A stretch of 64,000 nt of DNA from an uncultured Alphaproteobacteria bacterium (GCA_902612805.1 CACMEY010000002.1:40001-104000); one strand, 5' to 3'; positions 42,326 to 51,928 are shown, counted from the stretch's first letter. Numbers and translations are program-made. Notes: generated by a model not told the origin, from the letters alone.

Positions 42326-43444
42326 TTATATCTTTTTCCATAATTCATAGTACTTATTACACATTTTGTCTAAAGAATAGTTATTTGCGATTCTTTCTAT
42401 CGAAATTTTTTTTAATTTATACCAATTATTTTGTTGATTATTTTTAATATTTATTATTTTGATAATTAATTCTGAAAGAGAATATTTATTTGGTTCAAAT
42501 ATAAGATCATTATTCCCTATTATTTCAGAGGTATCACCAACATCAGTAGAAATATTTACTACGCCGCAAGACATACTTTCTGCAATAACATTTGGAAACC
42601 CTTCCCCTCTTGAACACAAGACATGTAAATCGAAAATATTCATAAATTCATGAATATTTGAATAATTTTCTAAAAGTATAAAATAATTATCTAATTTTTT
42701 TTGTTTGATTTCTTTTATCAGATAATTATTAAATTTTATTTCTTTCCCAATAAAAATACATTTTATGTTTTCATTTTTTTTTATTACCAATTCGACAGCA
42801 TCTATCAGTAATTTATGATTTTTTATCGGATGATATCTTGATACAAATCCAAAAACAAAGCAATTATCATTTATATTATATTTAGATCTAAAAATTTTTT
42901 TTTGATTTAAATCTTCTTTAAATAAACTTAAATTATATCCATTTTCAATAAAATATGATTTTTTTGCGTAACCGAGGTTTTCATGAATATTGATTGATCT
43001 TCTAGAGCAATAAATGATTTTATTTGGTACAAAATGTGAAAGTAAAGAATTAATTTTAATTATTATTCTTGTTTTAAAACTTGCATCCTTACTGTAATAT
43101 TCTGAGGTTCTAATATTCCAAATTATCTTTATTTTTAAAAATTTTGCTATTAATCCGCCTAATAAGTCAGAATGATAAAGCCATGTTTGGACAATATCTG
43201 GATTTAGTTTTTTTACTATTTTGTATAATTTAACAAATTTAAATAAAGAGAATTTACTTCTTTTCATATTAAGACTTATAACTTCAATATTTTGTTTTTT
43301 TAAAATACCCCCATATTTTCCTTCATCCATTAATGAGATTACAACATATTTAAAATTATGATTTTTGTTATTAGATAACAATTTAAATAACGTAGACTCT
43401 GCTCCACCATCTTCAAGTGTTGTTATAATATTTAATATCTTCAT
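42326..43444 (-). CDS. GT4-family glycosyltransferase
   Basis: A 372-aa GT-B enzyme. The acceptor-domain signature is NIITTLEDGGAESTLFKLL. The donor site is at LHVLCSRGEGFPNVIAESMSCGVV (EX7E-type motif near residue 290), with FVSRYHPIKNHKLLIDA before it. It presumably adds one sugar to the lipid-linked glycan on the cytoplasmic face. It is separated from the following glycosyltransferase gene by only 1 bp and is the first of three consecutive GT4 genes on the minus strand. Confidence 0.9.
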   Translation of the reverse strand: MKILNIITTLEDGGAESTLFKLLSNNKNHNFKYVVISLMDEGKYGGILKKQNIEVISLNMKRSKFSLFKFVKLYKIVKKLNPDIVQTWLYHSDLLGGLIAKFLKIKIIWNIRTSEYYSKDASFKTRIIIKINSLLSHFVPNKIIYCSRRSINIHENLGYAKKSYFIENGYNLSLFKEDLNQKKIFRSKYNINDNCFVFGFVSRYHPIKNHKLLIDAVELVIKKNENIKCIFIGKEIKFNNYLIKEIKQKKLDNYFILLENYSNIHEFMNIFDLHVLCSRGEGFPNVIAESMSCGVVNISTDVGDTSEIIGNNDLIFEPNKYSLSELIIKIINIKNNQQNNWYKLKKISIERIANNYSLDKMCNKYYELWKKI

Positions 43445-43445
43445 A

Positions 43446-44543
43446 TTAGATTATTAAATTTTCATATTTTGCAAATTGATTATTTATTGAAAAATCAAGA
43501 TATCTTTTATTTATATTTCTTTTTTCTAATTTTTTATCAAAAAACGATAGTATTTCTTTTGTTAGTTCATCTTGATCATTACTTTTTACTAATTTTCCAT
43601 AATTTTTAATTATTTCACTAGATCCACCTGGGCAATCTGTTGCAATTATATGTGTTTCGCAAACCAGGGCTTCAATTAATACATTTGGTAATCCTTCATA
43701 AATAGAAGATAAAATAAAAAGATCACACTTTTTCATATAAGGGTAAGGATTGTTTAGATTGCCTAAGAAATCAACATGATCATCAAGATTTAATTGTTGA
43801 GTTAATTTTTTTAAGCTTTTATACTCTTCACCAGTGCCAATTATCAATAGATTAACATTTATTTTTTTAACAACTTTACTTAGAGCTTTTAACAATAATT
43901 GTATATTTTTTTGCTTGGTTAAACTTGCTACTGACAAAATAACTTTTTCATTTCTTTTAAAAAATTTGTGCTCTATGATTTCTTTACTTTTATTTTTAAT
44001 ATTAATATGATCCACTGGATTATTAATTTTAACAATTTTATTATTATTTAATTTAAGTTCACTTGTTAAATAATTTTTAACAGAATCACTAATTGCAACT
44101 ATTTTATAAGCTTTTTTATAAAGATGTTTTGATAAAAATTTAAAAAATATTTTTTTTAATATATTTTTAATTTCAAATGTGTATAAAAAAATATTTGCTT
44201 CTCTAACTATGATATTAGGTTTGGGACGAATTATTAAAGAACATAATATTGATAAAATATTTAAGTGTGCAATAGAAGTAAAATGAAAATTTGGATTATT
44301 TAATTTAAAATACTTTATTAAATCAATGAAACAAAAAATTGTTCTGGTTTTATTAAATTCAATTATTTTGATACCATTTAATAAGGATGCTTTTAATTGA
44401 CCCTTGCTATTTACAACTAAAATATCAACTTCATGACCTTTTTGATAAAATAGATTGGCAAGCATTATCATGTTTTTTTCGGCGCCTCCAAATTCAAAAG
44501 AGTGAATTATAAAAGATAATTTTTTTCTATTATTTAATGACAT
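43446..44543 (-). CDS. GT4-family glycosyltransferase
   Basis: A 365-aa GT-B enzyme. I place the start at the ATG giving MSLNNRKKLSFIIHSFEFGGAEKNM, because the family begins there; an ATG 16 codons upstream would extend it further into the preceding gene. The chosen start overlaps the upstream gene by 14 nt. The donor domain contains VASLTKQKNIQLLLKAL and CDLFILSSIYEGLPNVLIEALV with two conserved Glu, followed by ATDCPGGSSEIIKNYG. GalNAc-transferase PglA/PglH/PglJ-like proteins share this N-terminal GGAEK motif. Sugar unknown. Confidence 0.9.
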   Translation of the reverse strand: MSLNNRKKLSFIIHSFEFGGAEKNMIMLANLFYQKGHEVDILVVNSKGQLKASLLNGIKIIEFNKTRTIFCFIDLIKYFKLNNPNFHFTSIAHLNILSILCSLIIRPKPNIIVREANIFLYTFEIKNILKKIFFKFLSKHLYKKAYKIVAISDSVKNYLTSELKLNNNKIVKINNPVDHINIKNKSKEIIEHKFFKRNEKVILSVASLTKQKNIQLLLKALSKVVKKINVNLLIIGTGEEYKSLKKLTQQLNLDDHVDFLGNLNNPYPYMKKCDLFILSSIYEGLPNVLIEALVCETHIIATDCPGGSSEIIKNYGKLVKSNDQDELTKEILSFFDKKLEKRNINKRYLDFSINNQFAKYENLII

Positions 44544-45633
44544 CTTCAAAATGTTTTTTATAATTTTTAAAAGAAATATTTTCACATGCAAAGTTAAATG
44601 AATTATTTGACATATATTTTAGTCTTTTTAAGTTTTTTAAAATAAGCAAAATTTTATTTCTTAAATCTTCTTTATCATTATTTCTAAAAATATATCCATT
44701 ATAACCATTTTTAATATAAGTTCTTGTTCCGCAAGTATCACTGCATATACTTGTTAGCCCACAACCCATTGCTTCTAGAAGCGATATAGAAGCTGGTTCA
44801 TTAGTTGATGGTAAAACAAAAAGATTATTCTCTTTATATAAGTCATATATTTTTTCATGATCAATATTTTTTTTTATTAAAACATTATTTTTCAAATTAT
44901 TTTTTTCAACAAATTTAATTAATTTTTTATAATAATCCTTATGGTATTTATTAGATAACTCTCCAACAATTGTAATATTTATATTATGACTCTGTATTAA
45001 ATCTAATATAGATTCTAAAAAAAAAATGTGATTTTTTCTTTCAACAAATTTTCCAATTGTAATTATTTTTAATTTTGAAAAATTTAAATCTAATTTATTA
45101 ACTTTAACAACAAATGGTAAATAATATAATTTTTTTATATTATTTTCATAATTTTCATATTTAAGTGGAGTCACCCACTTAGCATCAAAAAATGCCAGCC
45201 TTAAATAAAACTCGAATTTTCTAAAATTTGAATGTAAATTCTTATTTTCTAAAAAGGATAAATCTAAATTAGTTTGTTGATAGTAAATAATTTTGATTTT
45301 ACATAATTTTAGAATAATAGAAACAACATATGTATATACAAAGCCATGAACTCTTAAAATTGCAAAATCAAATTTATTTTTTCTTAAATAATAAAAATAG
45401 TTAAATAGCTTTGGTAAATAAAATGAGTTATTAATTGTTTTAACATTAAAAATTGATTTAATAAATTTAGTAATAATAGATTCTTCAAATTTAATTGGTT
45501 TTAAGTTTGCGTGGTCTTCTATAAAGCCATAATTTTTTACGTGCATTTCCACTCTGTGATCGAGTTTTATGTGTGCATTTATTGTGTGAATAATATTGGT
45601 ATGATATCTAGGAATTAAAAAGAGGATTTTCAT
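44530..45633 (-). CDS. GT4-family glycosyltransferase
   Basis: A 367-aa GT-B enzyme. The donor domain has TIGKFVERKNHIFFLESIL and the LFVLPSTNEPASISLLEAMGCGL loop with EX7E-type Glu. The N-terminal acceptor domain is more divergent and starts MKILFLIPRYHTNIIHTINAH. The C-terminus ends close to the start of the next GT4 gene with a short overlap, so the two are translationally coupled. Role: one sugar addition in the glycan, identity unknown. Confidence 0.88.
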   Translation of the reverse strand: MKILFLIPRYHTNIIHTINAHIKLDHRVEMHVKNYGFIEDHANLKPIKFEESIITKFIKSIFNVKTINNSFYLPKLFNYFYYLRKNKFDFAILRVHGFVYTYVVSIILKLCKIKIIYYQQTNLDLSFLENKNLHSNFRKFEFYLRLAFFDAKWVTPLKYENYENNIKKLYYLPFVVKVNKLDLNFSKLKIITIGKFVERKNHIFFLESILDLIQSHNINITIVGELSNKYHKDYYKKLIKFVEKNNLKNNVLIKKNIDHEKIYDLYKENNLFVLPSTNEPASISLLEAMGCGLTSICSDTCGTRTYIKNGYNGYIFRNNDKEDLRNKILLILKNLKRLKYMSNNSFNFACENISFKNYKKHFEDVIK

Positions 45634-45659
45634 TAATTCAAAAAAATAATATGTTTATT

Positions 45660-46346
45660 TTACCAAAATTTAAGAATTTGATAAATAACAGAAAATATAT
45701 TGTACCATTTAATTTTTTTTCCTTCTTCTTTGGATCTGCCATTGTAATTAATTTTAATTTCGTAAAAAATTTTTCCATTTTTTACTATATGTTTTAATAT
45801 TTCTGCTTGTTGTTCAAACCCATTACTTTTCAATTTACTTATATTTAGTAAATCTCTCTTAAAACAAATATAACAACTATATATATCAGTAAAAGTTGTA
45901 TTATTTTTTATATTAAATAAATTAGTAATTAATATGTTACCTAATTTATTATAAATATTATGAGATCTTGAGTATTGATCATAGTTTAATCTTGAACCTA
46001 CAATTAAATCTGGTTCAAAACTTTCAATAATTTTATAAAATTTAATATATTCACTTGGATCATATTCAAGATCAGCATCTTGAAAAAGAATATATTTAGC
46101 TTTAGAAATTTTTAAACCTTTTTTTACACTAGCACCTTTACCTGAATTCTTATCATTTCTTAAAATTTGATCATATAAATGCTTGCTTGAATTAAGCAAT
46201 TCAGATGTGCCATCAGTTGAATTATCATCTACAACAATAACTTCATTTATAAATCCACCACGATTATCATTAACTTTTTTAAGTAATTCAACTATTGTAT
46301 TTTTTTCATTATAAACTGGTATAATAACATCAATTTGTTTATTCAT
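45660..46346 (-). CDS. GT2-family glycosyltransferase (dolichyl-phosphate-mannose synthase type)
   Basis: A 228-aa GT-A enzyme. IDVIIPVYNEKNTIVELLKKV opens the fold, EVIVVDDNSTDGTSELL holds the first Asp pair and LFQDADLEYDPSEY holds the metal-binding DAD motif. It lacks membrane helices at the C-terminus. Relatives make polyprenyl-phosphate-linked mannose or glucose from nucleotide sugar. A GT-C partner that uses such a lipid-linked sugar could be the divergent membrane protein starting 28 bp away, although that link is speculative. Confidence 0.88.
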   Translation of the reverse strand: MNKQIDVIIPVYNEKNTIVELLKKVNDNRGGFINEVIVVDDNSTDGTSELLNSSKHLYDQILRNDKNSGKGASVKKGLKISKAKYILFQDADLEYDPSEYIKFYKIIESFEPDLIVGSRLNYDQYSRSHNIYNKLGNILITNLFNIKNNTTFTDIYSCYICFKRDLLNISKLKSNGFEQQAEILKHIVKNGKIFYEIKINYNGRSKEEGKKIKWYNIFSVIYQILKFW

Positions 46347-46374
46347 TAAAACGTGAATATATTATTATTTAAAA

Positions 46375-47604
46375 GTGATAAATAAAATTAATATAATAAA
46401 TTTTCTAATTATTTTAATTGTTTTCATTATTTCATCAAATATAGCTTGGTTAAACCCAAGACCCGACTTTTATGTTTACCGAACTATTGAATTTTTTCCA
46501 TTTTTTTGGCAATATAATGTTGATTCTTCAACCGAACTTCTAAGTGCTGCTTTTTTTCCTGAATATTTTATTGAAAATCCAATTAGAATGTCAAGACCCG
46601 GTTACCCCGTTATAGTTAATTTAATCTCTAATATTTCGTATTTTATAATTAACCCTTTTTTGAACACTAATTATTTGTATTATGTTGGAGCAAGTTATTT
46701 ATTATTTAAGTTCATTTTGTATTATTTTTCGATAACCTTATTAACAAAATTATTATTAAATTATTTTAAAACAAATTATGTGATTTTAATTAATATTCTT
46801 GTTTTCTTTCATTATCATTCTATTTTTTATGCCACAACATTTCACACCAGTGAGTTATCATTTATTACTCCTTTAATTTGTTTAACTTTATTTTTTATAA
46901 TAAAAGAAAATTATTCAATTTATAAAAATATTTATTTTTCCTTAATTGTTGGAATTTTAATTTTATGTAAACCTAATTATGCTTGTTATTTTACAATTCT
47001 AGTTTTTAGTTTTATTAATAAATATTATCTGCAAAGTATTTTAAGTTTTTTTATTCATCTTTTACCAATATGTATTTATTTATTATATTTAAATTATGTT
47101 AACATAGAATTTTATCACTATGGTATTCAAGGCGCAGGATTTTTAGGTTGGTTTTTTGAGGCTTCAAAAGTTGGTGTCTTGAATATGTTTAATGAATTAT
47201 TTTTATCAATATTAAAATATTTTGAAAACTTATTTGAATATTTTCACTTTTTTACAATATCATTTATTTTAGGTCTATTTTACGTATATCCTAGAAATAA
47301 AAAAATTATTATTTTTTTTGCAATTCTTGTCTTTTTCATCTGGTTACAAATATTCTCTACAAACCGATGGGGTGGATATATGGTGGCAGATTTAACAGTT
47401 CCAATTATGAGTTTATCAGTTTTATTTTTGATAAATAAAATTTCAATATTAGAAAATTTAAAAATATTAATTAGTATATGTATTCTTTACTTAGTTATTA
47501 ATGTTGCAAGTTTTGTTAATTTGCCTTGGATAAGTCCTTATAATCAAAATTTTCAAAAATATGATTTCAATACAATTAATAATTTTAATACTAATTTAAA
47601 TTAA
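46375..47604 (+). CDS. Multi-pass membrane protein, possible GT-C or polymerase-like
   Basis: A 409-aa protein starting at GTG (one base pattern AAAGTG) and rich in Phe, Ile and Leu. About ten hydrophobic helices can be seen, the first at residues 5-25 (INFLIILIVFIISSNIAW). A loop after helix 1 reads NPRPDFYVYRTIEFFPFF, with a possible acidic residue in the position seen in GT-C glycosyltransferases. I do not recognise a family with certainty. It is the only plus-strand gene inside the otherwise minus-strand island, and its 3' end overlaps the next gene's end by 14 nt. Confidence 0.6.
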   Translation: MINKINIINFLIILIVFIISSNIAWLNPRPDFYVYRTIEFFPFFWQYNVDSSTELLSAAFFPEYFIENPIRMSRPGYPVIVNLISNISYFIINPFLNTNYLYYVGASYLLFKFILYYFSITLLTKLLLNYFKTNYVILINILVFFHYHSIFYATTFHTSELSFITPLICLTLFFIIKENYSIYKNIYFSLIVGILILCKPNYACYFTILVFSFINKYYLQSILSFFIHLLPICIYLLYLNYVNIEFYHYGIQGAGFLGWFFEASKVGVLNMFNELFLSILKYFENLFEYFHFFTISFILGLFYVYPRNKKIIIFFAILVFFIWLQIFSTNRWGGYMVADLTVPIMSLSVLFLINKISILENLKILISICILYLVINVASFVNLPWISPYNQNFQKYDFNTINNFNTNLN

Positions 47605-48490
47605 GATTTTGATTTGAAGAAATGACTAAAGCATAGAAAGTTAATTGCTTATTATTTAATTTTTGATTAAGAACTTTTTTAATTATTCTAAGATATTCGT
47701 TGTTTTTAGATAATCTTTTGTCTTTCAATTTTAATATTCTGGGATAAGTTATAAATTGTCTATGAATTGTATTAGCCTTAAATCCCTCAAGTTTGTAGAT
47801 GTAAATATTTGAATTATTATCAAAAAGTTTTGTAAATTTGGAAATATTTCTAAGACTGTACTGTCTAAATCCATGATTCAGGAAATTAAAAAGACATTTA
47901 TGAGATGGCAAAAGATGAATTTGCAACAAAGGTTTTTTAGTACTTGAAACATAGTTTGAGATATTTTTAAAAAATAATAAATCTTTTTCAAAATGTTCTA
48001 TGGCACTTTGTGTAAATAAAAGATCAATATTTTGTAAATAATTTTTAATATTGTCTGATTTATCTATAATAAATTTAAAATTTTTATTATCAAAGTTTTC
48101 CCATTCTGGGTATTTTTTAATATCTATACCAGTGTAATGTAATTTGTTTTTTCCTATAATTTTTTGTAATAGTTTGGGGTACACGCCAGTACCACACCCT
48201 ACTTCGCATATTTTTAATTCTAGTGGATCTTTGGTTTCAATTTTATCAAAAGGAAAATTAAGCCAAAACAAATCACATAAATATCGTGAAGGTGATAAAT
48301 ATTTGTTTTCATCTAAATACTTGAGATCTCTAGAAACAAATTTAAATTTTAAATTTTTAATTCTTTTATCTATATTAATGTTTGGAAAGAAATTATTTAA
48401 TATATTTCCAAATAACCACAATATAGCCTGAAGAAAATTTAATTTTTTATCGCCACTAAAATTTATTAAAGAAGTTGAATTTGTTGACAT
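47591..48490 (-). CDS. Class I SAM-dependent methyltransferase
   Basis: A 299-aa protein with a Rossmann methyltransferase domain at about residues 85-190. Motif I is KICEVGCGTGVYPKLL, the acidic residue after strand 2 is in YTGIDIKKYPEW, and motif IV-like LLFTQSAIEHFEKD follows. An N-terminal extension of about 80 residues has no clear domain. In this setting a sugar O-methylation or lipid carrier step is plausible, but the target is unknown. It converges with the membrane-protein gene. Confidence 0.8.
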   Translation of the reverse strand: MSTNSTSLINFSGDKKLNFLQAILWLFGNILNNFFPNINIDKRIKNLKFKFVSRDLKYLDENKYLSPSRYLCDLFWLNFPFDKIETKDPLELKICEVGCGTGVYPKLLQKIIGKNKLHYTGIDIKKYPEWENFDNKNFKFIIDKSDNIKNYLQNIDLLFTQSAIEHFEKDLLFFKNISNYVSSTKKPLLQIHLLPSHKCLFNFLNHGFRQYSLRNISKFTKLFDNNSNIYIYKLEGFKANTIHRQFITYPRILKLKDKRLSKNNEYLRIIKKVLNQKLNNKQLTFYALVISSNQNLNLN

Positions 48491-48553
48491 TCTATGTAAA
48501 AATAATTTAAATATAAATTATACTAATTTAAAATAGTAGAAAATTACTTTTTT

Positions 48554-49432
48554 TTAATCATTAATAAAAAAATTATTGAAAAAATCTGTTGCTTCTTTCT
48601 TTTCAATATATTTGCTATTTATTGCAGGCCAACTGTCAATCTCATTAATATCGATTATTTCAAATCCCTTTTTTACTCTAAGATTATCAAATTCAACAAA
48701 AAAATTGTCAAATCTGGTTGAATATAATTCAACAAATGCCAAAATAACTGAACATCTATGAGACCCACCAGTTACAACAAACCTATAATCATCATTTTTT
48801 TTTAGTATATATCCAGTTATTTTATCTTGATCATTTGGAACAAATCCAAATTCTTTTATGGATTTAACTAGATTGATAATTTTAATTGAAATCCATTTTT
48901 TAAATAATTTATCTTTTGGGCCAAATAATCCTGATCTAAGAAATCTTAAAGGGTATTTATGAAACCATGGGTAAAAGATTGAATGCTGACTTAGTTTACA
49001 AAAAGTCTTTGAGTTAATTTTTAACCCAAATGATTGTGCATAATTTTTAGGTTTAAAATTTTCAAGAAATCTATCTAAATTATGTGAAATGTATCCTTTA
49101 TATACATTATCTAATTCCAAAATTTCCTTAGCTGCTAAAAATAATGGATTTTTATTTGAGTAAATTTTTATAGCTGAGTCTAAATATAATTTATGATAAT
49201 CAACTAAAAATTTATTGTTAATATAATTGTGAGATTTTTTAATATCAAATTTCTTATATTCAATCTTTTTATTATTTCGATATGAAATTTCTTTTTTTAT
49301 CTCTTTATATTTATTTATTTTATTATTAATAAAATTAGCTGCATTTGCATTTTGAAAAAAATTATTATCATATTTTAAATTTTTATAAATTATTCTTAAA
49401 AAATAATTATAAATAAATTTAAAATTTATCAT
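48554..49432 (-). CDS. Hypothetical protein with ParB/Srx-fold-like GxHR segment
   Basis: A 292-aa soluble protein. The C-terminal third reads IKEFGFVPNDQDKITGYILKK followed by DDYRFVVTGGSHRCSVILAFVEL, which resembles the ParB/sulfiredoxin-fold motif in which a GxHR loop binds nucleotide. The first 170 residues are Lys- and Asn-rich without a recognised domain. It overlaps the GT15-like gene by 4 nt (ATGA), so the two are produced together. Members of this fold outside partitioning include a free-serine kinase, so an NTP-using role on a sugar or lipid is conceivable. I cannot name a family with confidence. Confidence 0.55.
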   Translation of the reverse strand: MINFKFIYNYFLRIIYKNLKYDNNFFQNANAANFINNKINKYKEIKKEISYRNNKKIEYKKFDIKKSHNYINNKFLVDYHKLYLDSAIKIYSNKNPLFLAAKEILELDNVYKGYISHNLDRFLENFKPKNYAQSFGLKINSKTFCKLSQHSIFYPWFHKYPLRFLRSGLFGPKDKLFKKWISIKIINLVKSIKEFGFVPNDQDKITGYILKKNDDYRFVVTGGSHRCSVILAFVELYSTRFDNFFVEFDNLRVKKGFEIIDINEIDSWPAINSKYIEKKEATDFFNNFFIND

Positions 49433-50382
49433 TTATTATTAAATATTCTTTTCAATTTGTAAAAATATCTCAATAGAAAAAAATTATGAACATTTAATGA
49501 GAAATTAGTTGATGGAGCAGTACTTGATAATTCATTATTAAACTTATTAAGATACAATTTTTTATTAATAAGATCATAATCATAAATAGGTTCTTCAAAA
49601 AAAGTATAATAAAATAAACCTATAGTTTCAATATCACCCCATCTATATTTATAATCTCCTGCAAATTTGTTTAGTTTATCTAAATAATGTAACCAATTGG
49701 TGTCATTTTTAAAAAATTTCATATTATAGATATTTAAATTTCCAGCTGACCATTTTAATTTATGCATTTGCATTTCATCATTATTTTGAATAGCTTGTAG
49801 AAGAATTTTATTTTTAGGAAGTATTTTTTTTTCGTTAAGGTATTCTTTGTAAAAATTCCATAAGTTTTCTCTCGTACATTCTTGTCTCCATGAGAAATTA
49901 TTCCAGGTATAACCTGTTGAAAAAACTGAATTATTCATTGAATTAAATAGGTCAAAATTTATTTTGGAATAAAAATTAGAGTCATCATCTATTCTCATAA
50001 GATAATCATACTTTTCTAGCTCCTTAGATACACAGCCAATTTTACCAAAGGAGGTAATATTAGTAACAAAATGCTCCATATGAAGATATCCCTGACGTTT
50101 TTTTGGAAATTGTTCTTTGACATATCTATTATATTTACGGTTAAAAAATAATTCATTTGCTGAGATATTTTTAGGAAATTCATAATCAATTTCTATAAAT
50201 TCAATTTTGTTAGAAATTTTATTTCTTATGTTGTTAATAAAATTTTTATTATAAGTATTTTTAAAAAAATAGACAAATACTGGATATTGATATTTATAAT
50301 TCCAATTTTCAAATAATTTTTTTAGACAAATTGGAAGAAGTTTTTTTCTTGATGATAGAAGATATACAGCAGCATTATGCAT
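49429..50382 (-). CDS. GT15-like (KRE2/MNT1-type) glycosyltransferase
   Basis: A 317-aa protein whose blocks match family GT15, best known as fungal alpha-1,2-mannosyltransferases. They are YLHMEHFVTNITSFG, the DxD-type metal site in YDYLMRIDDDSNFYSKI, SAGNLNIYNMKFFKND and FAGDYKYRWGDIETIGLFYY with the conserved RWGD. It has no signal anchor, so it would be cytoplasmic, unlike Golgi homologues. Immediately downstream of a GDP-mannose dehydratase gene (transcription order), it may use a GDP-sugar. Bacterial GT15 members are uncommon, so lateral acquisition is possible. Confidence 0.72.
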   Translation of the reverse strand: MHNAAVYLLSSRKKLLPICLKKLFENWNYKYQYPVFVYFFKNTYNKNFINNIRNKISNKIEFIEIDYEFPKNISANELFFNRKYNRYVKEQFPKKRQGYLHMEHFVTNITSFGKIGCVSKELEKYDYLMRIDDDSNFYSKINFDLFNSMNNSVFSTGYTWNNFSWRQECTRENLWNFYKEYLNEKKILPKNKILLQAIQNNDEMQMHKLKWSAGNLNIYNMKFFKNDTNWLHYLDKLNKFAGDYKYRWGDIETIGLFYYTFFEEPIYDYDLINKKLYLNKFNNELSSTAPSTNFSLNVHNFFLLRYFYKLKRIFNNK

Positions 50383-51363
50383 TTATTTTTGTTTTGAGAA
50401 TAAGTCCATCCAATGATCAATCATTTCGTCTATTAATTCTTCAAATGATATTTTAGGTTGCCAATTAAGTATTTTTCTAGCTTTAGTTGAATCTCCTTTT
50501 AAGTATTTTAACTCCTCTGGCCTCATATATTTTTTGTCTTGGAAAATATGTTTATCCATTTCTAAATTGAGTTTTGCAAAAACATACTTACATAAATCTC
50601 TGACACTTCTTGTAATTCCAGTTGATATTACAAAATCATCTGGTTCTTTATGATTTAATATTTTATTCATAGCTACTACATAATCTTTTGAATGACCCCA
50701 ATCTCTATAAGAGTCCATGTTACCCAAAATTAATTTATTCTTTAGACCAAGTTTTATTTCGACAGCAGTTTTTACAACTTTATTGGTAACAAAATTCGAT
50801 CCTCTTCTAGGTGATTCATGGTTAAATAAAATGCCATTACTACAAAATAACGAATAGGCAAAACGATAGTGTTTAACTAAATTATATGCAAGAACCTTTG
50901 CACATCCATATGGACTTGTAGGTTCAAAGCGAGTAGTTTCTCTTTGACAATTATCATCATCTACAGATCTGCCAAACATTTCTGATGAAGAAGCCTGATA
51001 AAATTTAGCAGTTGGGCAATTAGTTCTAAAAGTTTCAAGCAAATTCAAAACACCTATACCATTTGTTTGTAATGTAAAATGTGGTATTTCAAAACTAATC
51101 CTAACATGAGATTGAGCTGCAAGATTATATATTTCATTTGGTTGAACGGCATTTAATATTCTTTCTAAAGAGCTACTATCCATCAAATCACCATATTCAA
51201 GATTTATTTGATTATCTAGTTGTTCAATTCTATTTCTTTGATGCTCTACAATTGAATTTCTTCTAATTATACCAAAAACCTCATAATTGTTTTCAAGAAG
51301 GTATTCAGAAAGATAACTTCCGTCTTGACCTGAAATTCCTGTTATTAGAGCTTTTTTTTTCAT
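50383..51363 (-). CDS. gmd: GDP-mannose 4,6-dehydratase
   Basis: A 326-aa extended SDR. The NADP-binding loop is ITGISGQDGSYLSEYL, the YNLAAQSHVRISFE block and FYQASSSEMFG follow, and YGCAKVLAYN supplies the catalytic Tyr-Lys, with SPRRGSNFVTNKV and SYRDWGHSKDYV later. This is a clear Gmd, giving GDP-4-keto-6-deoxy-mannose, the precursor of GDP-fucose, rhamnose or perosamine. It is slightly shorter than the usual 340-370 aa. A dedicated reductase or epimerase (Fcl/Rmd) is not obvious; the short SDR just upstream could serve. Confidence 0.93.
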   Translation of the reverse strand: MKKKALITGISGQDGSYLSEYLLENNYEVFGIIRRNSIVEHQRNRIEQLDNQINLEYGDLMDSSSLERILNAVQPNEIYNLAAQSHVRISFEIPHFTLQTNGIGVLNLLETFRTNCPTAKFYQASSSEMFGRSVDDDNCQRETTRFEPTSPYGCAKVLAYNLVKHYRFAYSLFCSNGILFNHESPRRGSNFVTNKVVKTAVEIKLGLKNKLILGNMDSYRDWGHSKDYVVAMNKILNHKEPDDFVISTGITRSVRDLCKYVFAKLNLEMDKHIFQDKKYMRPEELKYLKGDSTKARKILNWQPKISFEELIDEMIDHWMDLFSKQK

Positions 51364-51364
51364 A

Positions 51365-51928
51365 TTATTTTTTGATTATTTTATATATTTGTTTTGCAAT
51401 AATACTAGCATCATTTTTAAATTTTTTATTATTATTAAAACCCGTCATTTTAGATTTAAATGGTTTTGGATTTTTAATATAAAAATCTATTTTCTTATTC
51501 AAGAAAAATTCTTTAGCGCTTTTATACAAGCTATTTAATGCTGATTTAGATGCAGCATAAAGCATATAATTTTTTCTTGGTCCAGAATAAGATGATGAAC
51601 CAATAAAAAATATTTTTATTTTTTTATTATATTTATTGATTATGAAGTAATTTATAATTTCCCAATTAGATCTCAAATTAGGATTAATAATATCAGCAAA
51701 CTTTTCAGTATTATCACCAAATACTCCTATACAATTTATAATTACATCAAATTTATATTTATCAATTAATTGATAAAGATTTTTTTTTGAATCTAATTTT
51801 TTAAAGTTGAGAATTGATGATGGTGGACAAATAACTTCATAATTATTATTTAATTTAAATAATTTATTTATTTCATTTCCTAAAGCCCCTGAAGCTCCAA
51901 GTAATAAAATTTTTTTATGATTAGACAA
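51365..51928 (-). CDS. Short SDR-family protein (possible sugar-nucleotide reductase)
   Basis: A 187-aa protein with a Rossmann loop ILLLGASGALGNEINKLF, the NCIGVFG motif equivalent to NNAG, FFIGSSSYSGP for the catalytic Ser and MLYAASKSALNSL for Tyr-x3-Lys. It is far shorter than a typical extended SDR (about 300 aa) and ends shortly after a KNPKPFKSKM segment, so it may be a classical SDR reductase. It overlaps the cupin gene by 8 nt and lies directly before gmd, making reduction of the keto sugar a reasonable inference. Confidence 0.7.
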   Translation of the reverse strand: MSNHKKILLLGASGALGNEINKLFKLNNNYEVICPPSSILNFKKLDSKKNLYQLIDKYKFDVIINCIGVFGDNTEKFADIINPNLRSNWEIINYFIINKYNKKIKIFFIGSSSYSGPRKNYMLYAASKSALNSLYKSAKEFFLNKKIDFYIKNPKPFKSKMTGFNNNKKFKNDASIIAKQIYKIIKK

